NCBI RefSeq assembly: GCF_001425165.1
Contig: NZ_LMDU01000015.1
Span: 62,001 to 126,000, forward strand
Reading direction: 5' to 3'
Source of the DNA: Pelomonas sp. Root405
GTDB taxonomy: Bacteria > Pseudomonadota > Gammaproteobacteria > Burkholderiales > Burkholderiaceae_C
DNA length: 64,000 bases
The position numbers and the translations under genes are program-made. Positions 54,961 to 62,500 of this stretch are shown here, piece by piece (within the stretch, counting starts at the first letter, position 1; every line of letters begins with the position of its first letter). The notes under the pieces are model-generated. The model was given only the letters and a program-made list of their open reading frames with translations, ran no database searches and was not told the DNA's origin.

Positions 54961-56451
54961 ATGAGACTCTTCCTCGGCGGGCTGGTGCACGAGACCAGCA
55001 GCTTCTCGCCACTGCCGACCAGCGTGCAGTCCTTCCGCGACGGCGTGCTGATCCACCGCAGCGATGCTCGCGCGCTGCAGCAGCTGGTGGCCCAGCCCAA
55101 CCTGGTCGGTGTCATCGCCGCCGCGGCGCGCCAGGGCGACACGCTGCTGCCGGGGCTGTACGCCGAGGCGCAGCCATCCGGGCCGCTGTCGCGCGCCGAC
55201 TACGAGCGGCTGCGCGACGAATTGCTGGCCGACCTGCAGGCAACCCTCAGCCTGGGCGCGGTCGACGCCGTGCTGCTGGTGCTGCACGGCGCCATGCTGG
55301 CTGAGGGCTACCCCGACTGCGAGGGTGACCTGCTGGTGCGCGTGCGCGAGCTGGTCGGGCCGCGCGTGCCGCTGGGCGCGCTGCTGGACTTGCACTGCAA
55401 CCTGAGCCCGTCGATGGTCGAGTCAGGCGCCGTGCTGGTGGCATGCAAGGAGTACCCGCACATCGACTACGCCGCCCGCGGCGAGGAGCTGCACGCGATG
55501 CTCGGCGCGATGGCGCGCGGCGAGCTGGCGGTCCGTGCGCAATGGCGTCGCGTGCCCATGCTGGGCATCTTCGGCACGACGCAGCCGCCGATGCGCGACT
55601 TCGTGCAACAGCTGCAGGCCAGCGAACAGACGGTGCCGGGCGTGCTGTCGGTGTCAGCGCTGCACGGCTTTCCGTGGTCGGACACGCCGCACACGAGTGC
55701 GGCTGTGCTGGTGCTGTCACAGGACACGCCGGCCGCGGCCAAGGCCGCCACGCAGCTGCTTGGCGAACTCGCCGAAACTTTCTATGGCCTGCGTGAGCGC
55801 GCCGCCGCCAACCGCCTGCCGTTGCACTTGGCGCTGGACGAGGCGGTGGCCGCCATGCAACAGGCCCAGGGCCGTCCGGTCGTGCTGGCCGACACGGCGG
55901 ACAACGCCGGCGGCGGTGCGGCGGGCGACAGCACCTTCGTGCTGCGTGCGCTGCTGGAGCGCGGCATCCAGGAGGTCGCGCTCGGCATGATCTGGGACCC
56001 GCAGGCGGTGGCCATCGCGACGTCGGCCGGCGTCGGCGCGCGGCTGCCGCTGCGCATCGGCGGCAAGGTCGGGCCGATGTCGGGCGACCCCGTGGACCTG
56101 GAAGTGGAGGTGCTGGCCTGCCGCGCCGACGCGCGGCAGCGCAGCCTGACGCCGGGTGGCACCGACCCGCTGGGCGCCGCCGTGGCAGTGCGCGCGCAGG
56201 GCATCGAGATCGTGCTCAACAGCATCCGCCAGCAGGTGTTCTCGCCGGCGTGCTTCACGGAACTGGGCATCGACCCCGCGGCCAAGCGACTGGTTGTCGT
56301 CAAGTCGACGCAGCACTTCCGTTCGGGATTCGATGCGATGGCGGCGGCGGTCGTGTACGCAGACACGCCGGGCAGCCTGGCGTCCGACCTGGGCCGGCTG
56401 CCCTACCGGTATCTGCCTCGGCCGGTCTGGCCGCTGGACAGGGCCTGTTAA
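54961..56451 (+). CDS. M81-family metallopeptidase (MlrC family)
   Basis: This 496-residue protein has no signal peptide, so it is presumably cytosolic. M81 metal-site segments are visible: LLDLHCNLSPSM (Asp143, His145), KEYPHIDYAARG and DTADNAGGGAAGDSTFVLRALLE, all hallmarks of the MlrC/DUF1485 group. MlrC cleaves linear microcystin fragments; most M81 members have unknown substrates. It is last of the receptor-hydrolase-peptidase run. Its stop codon TAA lies inside the left terminal repeat of the 267-bp element, so the last residues (DRAC) may have been changed by that insertion. Confidence 0.87.
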   Translation: MRLFLGGLVHETSSFSPLPTSVQSFRDGVLIHRSDARALQQLVAQPNLVGVIAAAARQGDTLLPGLYAEAQPSGPLSRADYERLRDELLADLQATLSLGAVDAVLLVLHGAMLAEGYPDCEGDLLVRVRELVGPRVPLGALLDLHCNLSPSMVESGAVLVACKEYPHIDYAARGEELHAMLGAMARGELAVRAQWRRVPMLGIFGTTQPPMRDFVQQLQASEQTVPGVLSVSALHGFPWSDTPHTSAAVLVLSQDTPAAAKAATQLLGELAETFYGLRERAAANRLPLHLALDEAVAAMQQAQGRPVVLADTADNAGGGAAGDSTFVLRALLERGIQEVALGMIWDPQAVAIATSAGVGARLPLRIGGKVGPMSGDPVDLEVEVLACRADARQRSLTPGGTDPLGAAVAVRAQGIEIVLNSIRQQVFSPACFTELGIDPAAKRLVVVKSTQHFRSGFDAMAAAVVYADTPGSLASDLGRLPYRYLPRPVWPLDRAC

Positions 56452-56706
56452 CACGACGGCAATGGATCGCGAAGGCCTGCCGCCAGGGGCCAATCAAGGC
56501 GCGACACGCCGCCCGGACTGATGTGCGGGCAAGTGGCGCAACGCCGAGTGGCCCCTGGCGGCAGACCTTCCCTTCGGGTTGCGGCCAGAAAGGCCGCGCG
56601 CGGCGTTGCAAATGCTCGCCGGGTGTCCAACCCTGCTCCGCTCTGCGCCTTGCTCGCGGGCTTTCTGGCCACAACGCGACCCGTTGCCGTCGTGTTAACA
56701 GGCCCT
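56440..56706. repeat. 267-bp terminal-inverted-repeat element without coding capacity
   Basis: Perfect 23-bp ends, AGGGCCTGTTAACACGACGG plus CAA (56440-56462) and its reverse complement (56684-56706), bound a 267-bp segment. Inside are further inverted pairs: one built on CTGCCGCCAGGGGCCA, one on GGCCAGAAAG. There is no transposase gene. It separates the convergent M81 and GNAT genes and supplies both their stop codons. A MITE-like or large REP-type element, possibly also a bidirectional terminator, is the best description. A partial diverged copy lies at 57421-57532. Confidence 0.82.
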
Positions 56707-57313
56707 AGGCCGCGAAGGCGATCGCTTCGGGCTCGCAGCGCGGCAACGTCGCCCAACGGCTGGCGCTCAGTTCGTACAGCAGAGCTGCGGCGCTGCCCGG
56801 CCCGTCGGCGAGGCTGCCCTTGAGGCGCAAGCCCAGGCACTCCAGCGTCTTGCGCGTGGGGGCGTTGCTGGGCAGCACGGCGGCAACGACGGAGGATTCG
56901 CGGTGCTGCTCGAACGCCTGCGTGAACGCGTATTGCGCCATTTCGGACGCCAGGCCGCGGCCCCAGGCCTGGGGCGTGATGCGGTAGTAAAGATAGAGGC
57001 CCACATGGCCGGCCACGCTGCGGTGCATGAGCCCGCCAAAGCCGATCAAGCTGTCGGGCTGATCACGTTCGGCGATGGCCCAGTGACCGAAGCCGCGCGC
57101 CTGCCAATGGTTGATCCACGTCTGCAGCTGGGCTTCGGTGGCCGCGCGGCCGTGCGGCGTGGCCGCGGCGCAAAAGCGGTTCACCGCTGGATCGGCATTC
57201 AAGCCGGTCAGGATATCCAGATCGCTGTCCCGGGGCGGGCGCAGCACCAAGCGGCGGGTGACCATGGCGGCCGGAACGGCGGCGACGGGCTCACTAAACT
57301 CACTCTGGACCAT
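56705..57313 (-). CDS. GNAT-family acetyltransferase (RimJ/RimL-like)
   Basis: This 202-residue acetyltransferase has TRRLVLRPPRDSDLDILTGLN at the start of the domain, GFGHWAIAERDQPDSLIGFGG, and the acetyl-CoA site YYRITPQAWGRGLASEMAQYAF, as in RimJ/RimL-type enzymes. The target is unknown. ATG 57313 is likely, with ATG 57265 (MVTRRLV) as an alternative. Its TAG stop overlaps the end of the 267-bp repeat element by 2 bp. It is flanked on both sides by repeat sequence. Confidence 0.85.
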   Translation of the reverse strand: MVQSEFSEPVAAVPAAMVTRRLVLRPPRDSDLDILTGLNADPAVNRFCAAATPHGRAATEAQLQTWINHWQARGFGHWAIAERDQPDSLIGFGGLMHRSVAGHVGLYLYYRITPQAWGRGLASEMAQYAFTQAFEQHRESSVVAAVLPSNAPTRKTLECLGLRLKGSLADGPGSAAALLYELSASRWATLPRCEPEAIAFAA

Positions 57314-57420
57314 GTAGCTCACAGAACTCGGTAAAAACCCTAGCAGGGTATCCGTGTACTGCCCGCGACGGAAGCCCGGGGGCAAGGGTTTGTCGCAAAA
57401 CCGTCACAAACCCACAGCGT

Positions 57421-57532
57421 GGCGCGCCGCGTTGGAAATGCTCGCCGGGTACCCAACCCGGCTCCGCTTTGCGCCTTGCTCGCCGCCTTGTCCGCCGCAG
57501 CGCGGCCTATCGCCGTGGCGTGAACAGGCCCA
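57421..57532. repeat. Diverged partial second copy of the terminal-repeat element
   Basis: This about 112-bp stretch aligns without large gaps to the right part of the first element (about 56595-56706). The best conserved core is aaatgctcgccgggt, followed by a shared gctccgct-tgcgccttgctcgc block and an end reading gtgaacaggccca against gttaacaggccct. It fills most of the 269-bp gap between the GNAT start and the htpG stop. Confidence 0.72.
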
Positions 57533-57570
57533 AGGCCGGCTCGGACCGTGACGATCCGGGCTCGGCCTTG
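57531..57570 (-). terminator. Stem-loop downstream of htpG
   Basis: CAAGGCCG (minus 57570-57563) pairs with CGGCCTTG (57538-57531), with further inner pairing CGGA/TCCG. There is no T-run, so this is a probable 3'-end structure for htpG rather than a proven intrinsic terminator. Confidence 0.5.
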
Positions 57571-57582
57571 CGCTGAAGAGGC

Positions 57583-59466
57583 TCAGCCAATCAGCAACGC
57601 GTTGACGCGGCGAACGTAGGCGGCCGGGTCTTCCAGGTGGCCGCCTTCGGCGAGCACGGCCTGGTCGAACAGCACCTGGGCCAGATCGTCGAAGTGCGCG
57701 CTGCCATCGAGCTTCTTCACCAACGCGTGCTCGGCATTGATCTCCAGCGTCGGCTTGCTCTCCGGCGCGGTCTGGCCGGCCTGCTTCAGCAGACGCGCCA
57801 GGTGGCCGCTCATGTCGCCCTCTTCCACGACGATGCAGGCGGGCGAGTCGACCAGGCGGGTCGTCACGCGCACGTCCTTGGCGCGGTCCTTCAGCGCGTC
57901 CTTGAGCTTGTCCAGCAGCGGCTTCAGGCTCTCGGCGGTCTCGTCCGCCTTCTTCTTCTCGTCCTCGTCCAGCAGCTTGCCCAGGTCGACGGCGCCCTTG
58001 GCGACGGACTGCAGCGTCTTGCCCTCGAACTCGTAGAGGTGGCTCAACATCCACTCGTCGACGCGGTCCACCAGCAGCAGCACCTCGATGCCCTTCTTGC
58101 GGAAGATCTCCAGCTGCGGGCTGTGCTTGGCGGCGGCCAGCGAATCCGCGGTGATGTAGTAGATGACCTCCTGGCCATCCTTCATGCGGCCGACGTAGTC
58201 CGCCAGGCTGACGTTCGCATCAGCATGCGTGGACGCGAAGCGGAACAGCTTGGCCAGGCGCTCCTGGTTGGCGTGGTCTTCGCCGATGCCTTCCTTCAGC
58301 ACCTGGCCGAAGTCGGTCCAGAAGGCGGCGTACTTGTCCTTGTCGGCCTGCTCCTCGCTGTTGGCCAGGCTCTCCAGCATGCCCAGCACGCGCTTGGTGG
58401 AGCCTTCGCGGATGGCCTTCACGTCGCGGCTTTCCTGCAGCAGCTCGCGGCTGACGTTCAGCGGCAGGTCGGCCGAGTCAATGACGCCCTTGACGAAGCG
58501 CAGGTAGACCGGCATCAAGGCTTCAGCGTCGTCCATGATGAAGACGCGCTTCACGTACAGCTTCACGCCGCCGCGCTTGTCGCGGTTCCACAGGTCGAAC
58601 GGCGCCTTCTGCGGGATGTAGAGCAGCTGCGTGTACTCGCTGCGGCCTTCCACGCGGTTGTGCGTGTAGGCCAGCGGCGCCTCGCTGTCGTGGCTGATCT
58701 GCTTGTAGAACTCCTGGTACTGCTCCTCGGTGATCTCGCTCTTGCTGCGGCTCCACAGCGCCGAGGCCTTGTTGACCGGCTCCCACTCGTCGGTGACGAC
58801 CTGCTTGGCGTTGTCCGCGTCCCAGGTCTCCTTCTTCATCAGGATGGGCAGGGAGATGTGGTCGCTGTACTTGCTGATGGTCGACTTGACGCGCCAGGTC
58901 TTCAGGAACTCTTCCTCGCCGTCGCGCAGGTGCAGGATGACGTCGGTGCCACGGCCCGGTTTGGTGATGGTCTCCAGCTCGTACTCGCCGGTGCCTTCGC
59001 TGCTCCAGCGCACGCCCTGGTCGGCCGGCAGCCCGGCGCGACGGGTCTCGACGGTGATGCGGTCGGCGACGATGAAGCCCGAATAGAAGCCCACGCCGAA
59101 CTGGCCGATCAGCTGGGCGTCCTTCTTCTGGTCGCCTTCCAGCTTGGCCATGAACTCGCGCGTACCGCTCTTGGCGATGGTGCCGAGGTGGGACGCCGCC
59201 TCTTCGGCGCTCATGCCGATGCCGTTGTCGCTGATGGTCAGCGTCTTGGCGTCCTCGTCGAAGCTGACGCGCACTTCCAGGTTCGGGTTGTCCTCAAACA
59301 GCGCGGCGTTGTCCAGCGCCTCGAAGCGCAGCTTGTCGCAGGCGTCGCTGGCGTTGCTCACCAACTCGCGCAGGAAGATCTCCTTGTTGGAGTACAGCGA
59401 GTGCGTGACGAGATGGAGGATCTGCTTGACTTCGGCCTGGAAGGCGTGGGTTTGCTTGGAGCTCAT
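57583..59466 (-). CDS. htpG: Hsp90 chaperone HtpG
   Basis: HtpG is the bacterial Hsp90, an ATP-dependent cytosolic chaperone. The 627-residue protein has the N-terminal GHKL ATPase ([43 protein letters not shown]), the middle domain ([22 protein letters not shown] split by the client loop, NVSRELLQ) and the C-terminal dimer domain. The length is normal. It follows aroG on the same strand after a 75-bp gap containing the aroG terminator and a sigma-32-like promoter, so heat-shock expression independent of aroG is likely. Confidence 0.97.
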   Translation of the reverse strand: MSSKQTHAFQAEVKQILHLVTHSLYSNKEIFLRELVSNASDACDKLRFEALDNAALFEDNPNLEVRVSFDEDAKTLTISDNGIGMSAEEAASHLGTIAKSGTREFMAKLEGDQKKDAQLIGQFGVGFYSGFIVADRITVETRRAGLPADQGVRWSSEGTGEYELETITKPGRGTDVILHLRDGEEEFLKTWRVKSTISKYSDHISLPILMKKETWDADNAKQVVTDEWEPVNKASALWSRSKSEITEEQYQEFYKQISHDSEAPLAYTHNRVEGRSEYTQLLYIPQKAPFDLWNRDKRGGVKLYVKRVFIMDDAEALMPVYLRFVKGVIDSADLPLNVSRELLQESRDVKAIREGSTKRVLGMLESLANSEEQADKDKYAAFWTDFGQVLKEGIGEDHANQERLAKLFRFASTHADANVSLADYVGRMKDGQEVIYYITADSLAAAKHSPQLEIFRKKGIEVLLLVDRVDEWMLSHLYEFEGKTLQSVAKGAVDLGKLLDEDEKKKADETAESLKPLLDKLKDALKDRAKDVRVTTRLVDSPACIVVEEGDMSGHLARLLKQAGQTAPESKPTLEINAEHALVKKLDGSAHFDDLAQVLFDQAVLAEGGHLEDPAAYVRRVNALLIG

Positions 59467-59481
59467 GGGAGGGATTCCGGT

Positions 59482-59512
59482 GAAACGAAAACGCGGCCCA
59501 TCTGGGGCCGCG
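59482..59512 (-). terminator. Rho-independent terminator of aroG
   Basis: On the minus strand CGCGGCCC (59512-59505) and GGGCCGCG (59499-59492) form an 8-bp GC stem with a 5-nt loop, followed by TTTTCGTTT. It separates aroG from htpG. Part of the 5' arm and loop doubles as the htpG heat-shock -10 element. Confidence 0.8.
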
Positions 59513-59528
59513 CGGTCGAAAGTTCAAG
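59500..59528 (-). promoter_or_regulatory. Sigma-32 (heat-shock) type promoter of htpG
   Basis: CTTGAAC (59528-59522), a 14-bp spacer and CCCCAGAT (59507-59500) closely match the RpoH consensus CTTGAAA-N11-16-CCCCATNT. Start of transcription is expected near 59493, about 27 nt before the htpG ATG. RpoH control of htpG is established in many proteobacteria. Confidence 0.75.
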
Positions 59529-59541
59529 AGTCGCGATTGTG

Positions 59542-60666
59542 TCAGCGGCTTGCCTTGACGGCTTCTGACAGCACGTCCAGCACTGCCAGCGAGTCGTCCC
59601 AACCCAGGCAAGCGTCGGTGATGCTCTTGCCATACTCGAGTTTCGTGGCGTCATCCTGCCCCGGCGTGAACTTCTGGGCGCCGTCGTTCAGGTGGCTTTC
59701 CACCATGACGCCAAAGATGCTCCTGCCGCCCTCGCGCAGCTGGCCGGCGATGTCGCGCGCGACGTCCAACTGGCGCTGGTGCTGTTTGCTGCTGTTGGCA
59801 TGCGAGCAGTCCACCATCAGCCGCTGCGGCAGCTTGGACTTCGCCAGGTCCGCGCAGGCCGCCGCCACGTTGGCCGCGTCGTAGTTCGGCGCCTTGCCGC
59901 CACGCAGGATGACGTGGCAGTCGGCATTGCCGCGCGTCTCGACGATGGCGACCTGGCCATTCTTGTGCACCGACAGGAAATGGTGGCCGCGGGCCGCCGC
60001 CTGGATGGCATCGGTCGCGATCTTGATGTTGCCGTCCGTGCCGTTCTTGAAGCCGATGGGCGCCGACAGGCCCGAAGCCAGTTCGCGGTGCACCTGGCTC
60101 TCGGTCGTGCGCGCGCCGATGGCGCCCCAGGCGATCAGGTCGCCGATGTACTGCGGCGAGATGACGTCCAGGAACTCGCTGCCGGCCGGCACACCCAGGC
60201 GGTTGATCTCCAGCAGCAGCTGGCGGGCGATGCGCAGGCCCTCGTCGATGCGGTAGCTCTCGTCCAGGTAGGGGTCGTTGATGAGACCCTTCCAGCCGAC
60301 CGTCGTGCGCGGTTTTTCGAAGTAGACGCGCATGACGATTTCCAGCGTGCCGGCGTACTTCTCACGCTCGGTCTTGAGCTTGCGTGCGTACTCGAGCGCG
60401 GCCACCGGGTCATGGATCGAGCAGGGGCCGATGACGACGAGCAGCCGGTCGTCCTCGCCGCTCATGATTTTGCGGATGCGCTGTCGGGTCTGGCCGATCA
60501 ACGTCTCCATCGCGGTGCCGCGGATGGGGAAGAAGCGGATCAGGTGCTCCGGCGGCGGCAGCGGCGTGACGTCGACGATGCGCTCGTCATCGGTCGCGCT
60601 GGTCTTGTCATCCTGGGAGTACCAGCGCTGGGCTTCGGGTTCGTTCGTCGAGACTTTGGCATTCAT
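59542..60666 (-). CDS. aroG: 3-deoxy-7-phosphoheptulonate (DAHP) synthase, type I
   Basis: This enzyme condenses phosphoenolpyruvate and erythrose-4-phosphate, the first step of the shikimate pathway. The 374-residue protein has the class I pattern: RIRKIMSGEDDRLLVVIGPCSIHDP, YFEKPRTTVGWKGLINDP, GARTTESQVHRELASGL, GFKNGTDG, RGGKAPNY, MVDCSHANSSK and GKSITDACLGWDDS. ATG 60666 follows a GAGGTGCC region. The upstream leader peptide rich in Phe codons and the attenuator suggest a Phe-responsive isozyme, so I use aroG; aroF or aroH would be alternative names. Confidence 0.94.
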   Translation of the reverse strand: MNAKVSTNEPEAQRWYSQDDKTSATDDERIVDVTPLPPPEHLIRFFPIRGTAMETLIGQTRQRIRKIMSGEDDRLLVVIGPCSIHDPVAALEYARKLKTEREKYAGTLEIVMRVYFEKPRTTVGWKGLINDPYLDESYRIDEGLRIARQLLLEINRLGVPAGSEFLDVISPQYIGDLIAWGAIGARTTESQVHRELASGLSAPIGFKNGTDGNIKIATDAIQAAARGHHFLSVHKNGQVAIVETRGNADCHVILRGGKAPNYDAANVAAACADLAKSKLPQRLMVDCSHANSSKQHQRQLDVARDIAGQLREGGRSIFGVMVESHLNDGAQKFTPGQDDATKLEYGKSITDACLGWDDSLAVLDVLSEAVKASR

Positions 60667-60681
60667 CGTTGGCACCTCGGG

Positions 60682-60717
60682 AATAAAAAAACCGCCGGGC
60701 TTTGAGGCCCGGCGGTT
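60682..60717 (-). terminator. Attenuator terminator in the aroG leader
   Basis: On the minus strand AACCGCCGGGC (60717-60707) and GCCCGGCGGTT (60700-60690) form an 11-bp stem with a 6-nt loop, followed by a run of T. It lies between the leader peptide and the aroG ATG, so full termination would prevent aroG expression. An alternative antiterminator pairs its 5' arm with ccccggcggt at 60767-60758 inside the leader reading frame. Confidence 0.88.
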
Positions 60718-60745
60718 CTGGGGAGTCTGGGTTCAGCGCGCGCGC

Positions 60746-60808
60746 TCAGGACTCTCCACCGCCGGGGCGGGGAAAAAACCAGAAGCTAAAAAATGCGGCG
60801 CGGGACAT
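60746..60808 (-). CDS. aroG leader peptide (20 aa, Phe-rich)
   Basis: A 20-codon open frame from ATG 60808 to TGA 60746 encodes MSRAAFFSFWFFPRPGGGES. The core FFSFWFF has five Phe and one Trp in seven residues. Its Pro-Gly-Gly codons contain the sequence that can pair with the terminator 5' arm. Stalling of the ribosome at Phe codons would leave that arm free, form the antiterminator and allow aroG transcription, as in pheA-type attenuation. No Shine-Dalgarno sequence is seen, but an extended -10 element lies only 9 nt upstream, so translation may be leaderless. It is too short for routine gene finders. Confidence 0.8.
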   Translation of the reverse strand: MSRAAFFSFWFFPRPGGGES

Positions 60809-60816
60809 GGGAGCGG

Positions 60817-60825
60817 AATCTAGCA
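60817..60825 (-). promoter_or_regulatory. Extended -10 promoter element of the aroG leader
   Basis: TGCTAGATT on the minus strand combines a TGn extension with TAGATT (4 of 6 to TATAAT). No good -35 is seen. The predicted start at about 60809-60811 is at or next to the leader-peptide ATG (60808). Confidence 0.45.
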
Positions 60826-60866
60826 CGCTGGCCGGCGCCGTCGTTCGTCAGACGCCAAGGCTGGCT

Positions 60867-62330
60867 TCAGGCCGTACCACCAACGGTCAGCCCTTCGATG
60901 CGCAGCGTCGGCTGCCCCACCCCCACCGGCACGCTCTGGCCTTCCTTGCCGCAGACGCCCACGCCGGTGTCCAGCGCCATGTCGTTGCCGATCATGCTGA
61001 CGCGGGTCAGCGCATCCGGCCCGTTGCCAATGATCGTGGCGCCCTTGACCGGGTACTGGATCTTGCCGTTCTCCACCCAGTAGGCCTCGCTCGCCGAGAA
61101 CACGAACTTGCCGCTGGTGATGTCCACCTGACCGCCGCCGAAGTTGGTGGCGTACAGGCCCTTCTTGATGGACGCGACAATCTCCTTGGGGTCGTCATTG
61201 CCGCCCAGCATGTAGGTGTTGGTCATGCGCGGCATCGGCACATGGGCGTAGCTCTCGCGGCGGCCGTTGCCAGTCGGGGCGGTCTTCATCAGGCGCGCAT
61301 TCATCGCGTCCTGGATATAGCCCTTCAGGATGCCGTCCTCGATCAGCACATTGCGCTGGCTGGCGCAGCCCTCGTCGTCGACGTTGAGCGAGCCGCGGCG
61401 GTCGGGCAGCGTGCCGTCGTCCAGCACCGTGACGCCCTTCGCGGCGACTCGCTGGCCGATGCGGCCCGCGAACGCGCTGGAGCCCTTGCGGTTGAAGTCA
61501 CCTTCCAGCCCATGGCCAACAGCCTCATGCAGCAGCACGCCGGGCCAGCCCGGGCCGACGACGACTACCATCTCACCGGCGGGCGCCGGGCGGCTTTCGA
61601 GATTTGTCAACGCGGTGCTGACGGCCTGCTCCACATAGCTGGCGATCATCTCGTCGGTGAAATAGGCCAGGCCGAAACGGCCGCCACCGCCACCCGAACC
61701 CACCTCGCGACGGCCATTGCTCTCGGCGATGACGGTGATGGACAGGCGCACCAGCGGCCGCACGTCCGCGGCGATGGTGCCGTCGGCGCGGGCGATCAGC
61801 ACCACCTCGTGCTCGGCGGCCAGGCCGGCCATCACCTGCGCCACGCGCGGGTCCTTGGCGCGCGCCATCTTCTCGGTGCGTTCCAGCAGTGCGACCTTGG
61901 CGGCGCTGTCGAGGCTGGCGATGGGGTCGGACACGCCATACAGCTCGCGGCTGCCGGCCACGCGGCTGGTGCCAGGCACCTTGACTCGTCTGCTTTGCCC
62001 GGCCGCGGCGATAGTGCGCACGGTGCGCGCAGCGTCCAGCAGCGACTCCAGCGAGATGTCATCCGAATAGGCAAACGCCGTCTTCTCGCCGGCCACGGCG
62101 CGCACGCCCACGCCCTGGTCGATGCTGAAGGAGCCGCTCTTGACGATGCCCTCCTCCAGGCTCCAGCCCTCGGCGCGCGTGGTCTGGAAGTAGAGGTCGG
62201 CATCGTCGACGCGGTGCTCGGTGATGACGCGCAGCGCCTGCGAGAGCGAGGCCTCGGTCAGGCCGAAGGGCTCCAGCAGTTGCGAGCGGGCGGTGGCCAG
62301 GCGGGCCAGGGTGGGTTCGACGGCGATCAT
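60867..62330 (-). CDS. tldD: Metalloprotease TldD
   Basis: TldD with TldE (PmbA) forms a cytosolic heterodimeric zinc protease that degrades unfolded or modified peptides. The 487-residue protein has DADLYFQTTRAEGWSLEEGIVKSGS across the N-terminal domain, the catalytic VLLHEAVGHGLEGD (HExxxH), and C-terminal TNTYMLGGNDDPKEI, FGGGQVDITSGKFVF and GNDMALDTGVGVCGKEGQ. It is full-length with the active site intact. It is upstream of the aroG leader on the same strand, and no terminator is seen in the 40-bp gap. Confidence 0.96.
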   Translation of the reverse strand: MIAVEPTLARLATARSQLLEPFGLTEASLSQALRVITEHRVDDADLYFQTTRAEGWSLEEGIVKSGSFSIDQGVGVRAVAGEKTAFAYSDDISLESLLDAARTVRTIAAAGQSRRVKVPGTSRVAGSRELYGVSDPIASLDSAAKVALLERTEKMARAKDPRVAQVMAGLAAEHEVVLIARADGTIAADVRPLVRLSITVIAESNGRREVGSGGGGGRFGLAYFTDEMIASYVEQAVSTALTNLESRPAPAGEMVVVVGPGWPGVLLHEAVGHGLEGDFNRKGSSAFAGRIGQRVAAKGVTVLDDGTLPDRRGSLNVDDEGCASQRNVLIEDGILKGYIQDAMNARLMKTAPTGNGRRESYAHVPMPRMTNTYMLGGNDDPKEIVASIKKGLYATNFGGGQVDITSGKFVFSASEAYWVENGKIQYPVKGATIIGNGPDALTRVSMIGNDMALDTGVGVCGKEGQSVPVGVGQPTLRIEGLTVGGTA

Positions 62331-62500
62331 GGGGTCATTCTAGGAAGCGGCGGCGCGCCTGCCGCCAGCGACGACCACGCCGGCGCAGGGGCAATGACGA
62401 AATGACCCCTTACAGCTCATCACAAGTTCGGCTCAACTAGGGATCGCAGGCCAGGGGGAGCCGCCGCGAGCATCCGCCGACAACTCGCTGGAGACCCTGC

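Noticed and set aside
56440-56706. The element considered as an insertion sequence
   Set aside because: No transposase frame or fragment is present, so it is recorded as a non-coding repeat.
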